Source: CAZXCK01 sp964639225 (GTDB taxonomy: Bacteria > Chloroflexota > Anaerolineae > Aggregatilineales > Phototrophicaceae). From it: a DNA stretch of 21,799 nt. Under the pieces are notes generated by a model, which saw nothing but the letters and a program-made list of their open reading frames with translations, ran no database searches and had not been told where the DNA came from. Below, one piece after another: positions 19,997-21,799 of this stretch (position 1 is its first letter; each line of letters begins with the position of its first letter). Made by a program: the position numbers and the translations under genes. The stretch covers positions 1-21,799 of the forward strand of contig CAZXCK010000075.1 of assembly GCA_964639225.1 (NCBI GenBank), in the 5' to 3' direction.

Positions 19997-21409
19997 TTAC
20001 TGTTCCTGGTTGCGGTTGGCGCTCCACTCGCGGACGGCCCCATACGCGGGGCGATGCTGCCAGTCCGGGCCGATGAGCGAATAAGGCGTGTTGTCGTTGT
20101 CGGTGCTCCAGCCCGCCTGCGGACCGTAGTTCAGGTTCCAGATGAACGCCAGCCACACGAAGTCCCACTCGTCCATGTTGTTGAGCGCTTCGATGGTCCA
20201 CTCGGCCTGTTCTTCCAGCGTGTTATCGGTGGCGAACTCGAAACCGGCGGGGTAGCCGTCCATGTCTTCGACCGTTGCCCAGCCGAACTCGGTGATACAT
20301 AGCGGCTGGTCGCCGCCGGCGACGGCGATCTTGTTAGCGTAGGTTTCCAGTGTGCTGCGGAAGCTCCAGCTATGATGCGGGTTGTCGAACGGCCCCCGGA
20401 AGCTGGCGCTCGGGTCGTTGGGCACTTCGTCCCAGCGTAAACTGGGGCCGATGTTGTAACCGTTGTGATGGGTGCCCACGCAGTCGCTGTAATTCAGCAG
20501 ACCGGCGGCGATCATCTGGTCCACGTAGTCGAAGTCGTTGATAGCGCGGGTGACGCCGTCGGCGTCGACAAAGCCGCCAGTGGGCGACGGTGCGCCGCTG
20601 ACGACGATGATACCGGGATCGATGTTCTTGATCGTCTCGTAAGACACGCGCAGCAGCTCGACGAAGTTGGCCGCGCTTACGCCACCGGAAGACATCCACT
20701 CACGGTCGATGTTCGGCTCGTTCCATATTTCGATGGCGTGAATCATGCCGGGGTAACGCTGAAGCAGGGCCGTCAGGAAGTCAACGAAGTCCTGGTTGTT
20801 GGCGGGCGGCCCCTCGGCGGTGAGGTCCACGTTGGGTTCGCGCGCCCAGTCTGGCGCGCCCACAATCGACAGCAGCACCTTGACGCCGGTTTCGTCGGCG
20901 ACAGGCAGCACCAGGTCCAGCACGGACCAGTTGTATTCACCCTTGGCTGGCTCGGTGTCGATCCAGCGAATCTGCTGTTTGTACCATTCCAGGCCCAGGT
21001 TGTTGCGCACGTCGCGCATCCAGCCGCGCTGGCTGTCTGGCTGCATATCCAGGCTGTACTGCACCTGAATGCCGACCGCATACGACCGGTCGTTGACCGG
21101 CAGCATGGTAGGTTGTGGCGCCGGGTCCTGTGCCTGCGCGACCTGTGGTGCGGCTTCTTGCTCGACCTCAGTTGGCGCGGGCGCCTCGGTGGGCGGCGTG
21201 GTCGCTGTGGCGATGACAAAAGCCGCGTCGGTGGTGGGCGGGTCGGTGGGGTCGGGCAGGCTCACGCCTTCAGCCGAGGCTGAGGCGCTGTCGCCGCCGT
21301 AGGTCAGGTAAATCGCAAAAAAGGCCGACATACCCACCAGCAGCGTGATCGCCGTCCAGATAATCGCAAAGCCGCGAACTTGTCTTTTTACAGGATTTCG
21401 GATAGCCAT
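19997..21409 (-). CDS. Clan GH-A glycoside hydrolase-like protein with membrane anchor and Pro/Thr linker (first complete of three)
   Basis: This 470-residue protein has a basic N-terminus and a membrane helix (14-36). A disordered linker rich in Pro, Thr, Ala and Glu follows (40-105). The TIM-barrel domain then includes NLGLEWYKQQIRWIDTEPAKG (137-157). The acid/base candidate is Glu231 in IEIWNEPN (226-233), and the nucleophile candidate is Glu374 in CITEFGW (371-377). The linker would hold the catalytic domain off the membrane on the outer face. It is clearly paralogous to the genes on both sides. The start is ATG 21409; a GAGG about 15 bases upstream is too far to be a good ribosome site. 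It is most like GH39/GH5-type enzymes, with unknown substrate. Confidence 0.86.
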   Translation of the reverse strand: MAIRNPVKRQVRGFAIIWTAITLLVGMSAFFAIYLTYGGDSASASAEGVSLPDPTDPPTTDAAFVIATATTPPTEAPAPTEVEQEAAPQVAQAQDPAPQPTMLPVNDRSYAVGIQVQYSLDMQPDSQRGWMRDVRNNLGLEWYKQQIRWIDTEPAKGEYNWSVLDLVLPVADETGVKVLLSIVGAPDWAREPNVDLTAEGPPANNQDFVDFLTALLQRYPGMIHAIEIWNEPNIDREWMSSGGVSAANFVELLRVSYETIKNIDPGIIVVSGAPSPTGGFVDADGVTRAINDFDYVDQMIAAGLLNYSDCVGTHHNGYNIGPSLRWDEVPNDPSASFRGPFDNPHHSWSFRSTLETYANKIAVAGGDQPLCITEFGWATVEDMDGYPAGFEFATDNTLEEQAEWTIEALNNMDEWDFVWLAFIWNLNYGPQAGWSTDNDNTPYSLIGPDWQHRPAYGAVREWSANRNQEQ

Positions 21410-21458
21410 AACGTGATTCGCTTATACCTCGTCATCTCGATCAATGGCATTCTTGGCG

Positions 21459-21486
21459 GCGCGAGACTGTCTGTTCGGTCTCGCGC
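21459..21486 (-). terminator. Hairpin between two glycosidase genes
   Basis: GCGCGAGAC (21459-21467) and GTCTCGCGC (21478-21486) form a perfect 9-bp stem, extendable to 11 pairs with one G-U, around a 6-base loop. It begins nine bases after the stop of the partial glycosidase gene. No U-tract follows on the minus strand, so it may only attenuate transcription or protect the 3' end of the upstream message, not fully stop transcription. Confidence 0.5.
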
Positions 21487-21494
21487 TGCGAATG

Positions 21495-21799
21495 CTAACG
21501 CGCCCCAGCCAGCGCCGAGCAGGCGGGGCAGCTTCCATCTGGCCGGATTATAGCATAGCCAGCCATCGGGTCGGAGTCGTAGCGCTGGAAGTCGATATTC
21601 CACACGATCATCAGGCGTACCTGTCCGGTCTGTGAGGCGACGACTGCCGCTTCGGCCAGCCAGGCGGCCTGCTGGGCCACGGTGACGTTCTGCGCCCAGC
21701 TAAAGAACTCCGGCAGCGGGCCGTAGCCTTCGGGTGTCAGGTAGCCCAGCTCAGTGATGCAGATGGGCCGCTGCCCGCCGATCAGGTTCCAGTACATGT
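21495..21799 (-). CDS. Clan GH-A glycoside hydrolase-like protein, C-terminal part (third paralogue, cut by window edge)
   Basis: About 100 C-terminal residues are visible and the frame is open at the right edge; the ATG at 21797 is internal. RPICITELGYLTPEGYG contains the nucleophile-type glutamate in the same CITE setting as the downstream paralogue (PLCITEFGW), followed by the matching TVAQQAAWLAEA helix and VRLMIVWNIDF strand. The protein ends soon after the last barrel element, with no extra C-terminal domain. An 85-base gap with a hairpin separates it from the next paralogue. The missing N-terminus would show whether it too has a membrane anchor. Confidence 0.8.
   Translation of the reverse strand, partial: MYWNLIGGQRPICITELGYLTPEGYGPLPEFFSWAQNVTVAQQAAWLAEAAVVASQTGQVRLMIVWNIDFQRYDSDPMAGYAIIRPDGSCPACSALAGAR

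Noticed and set aside
18780..21799. Assignment of the glycosidases as cellulases.
   Set aside because: The clan GH-A motifs support the fold and mechanism, but no binding module or substrate-specific feature is visible, so no substrate is claimed.

Overview
The window is GC-rich, densely packed bacterial chromosome. No gap between genes exceeds about 220 bases. The gene content points to a Chloroflexota bacterium, probably Anaerolineae-like. The clues are surface proteins with Thr/Pro-rich tails, several secreted clan GH-A glycosidases, large GT-C-like membrane proteins with a C-terminal beta-rich domain, an ArsA-type ATPase, and a RodZ-like gene next to rimO. This placement is inferred from gene content, not from a marker gene. 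I saw no tRNA, rRNA, insertion sequence, prophage, CRISPR array or origin.

Layout. (1) 2-1348: 3' part of a murJ lipid II flippase gene (+), convergent with xseB-xseA (exonuclease VII, -). (2) 2838-2935: a compact divergent promoter between xseA and a 98-residue unknown gene. (3) 3280-5272: fabI enoyl-ACP reductase (-), divergent from a D-2-hydroxyacid dehydrogenase (+), with a perfect 12-bp palindrome between them. (4) 5388-5714: a small acidic helical protein of unknown function, closed by a strong bidirectional terminator. (5) 9001-5809 (-): an ArsA/Get3-type ATPase gene whose 3' end overlaps the start of a UbiB/ABC1 kinase-like gene by 56 bases. (6) 9223-11504: a two-helix membrane protein (+) and a GT-C-like membrane protein (-) that share a CTAG at their stop codons. 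(7) 11566-15141 (+): rplI with a good promoter and its own terminator, a RodZ-like protein with a Thr/Pro repeat tail, and rimO. (8) 21799-15148 (-): three consecutive clan GH-A glycosidase-like genes (the first cut by the window edge), a CopD-like membrane protein, a second GT-C-like membrane protein, and rnz (RNase Z).

How the genes fit together. murJ, the RodZ-like gene, fabI and both GT-C-like genes concern the envelope: wall precursor export, shape, fatty acids and surface glycans. xseAB, rplI, rimO and rnz are housekeeping genes for DNA, the ribosome and tRNA. The least ordinary parts are the GH-A/CopD run, in which adjacent reading frames lie 2 bases apart or overlap, and the overlapping ArsA-UbiB pair. 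In that pair the kinase-like protein ends in two hydrophobic segments, so it is conceivable, though unproven, that the neighbouring ATPase handles it. No clearly new defence or mobile system is visible.
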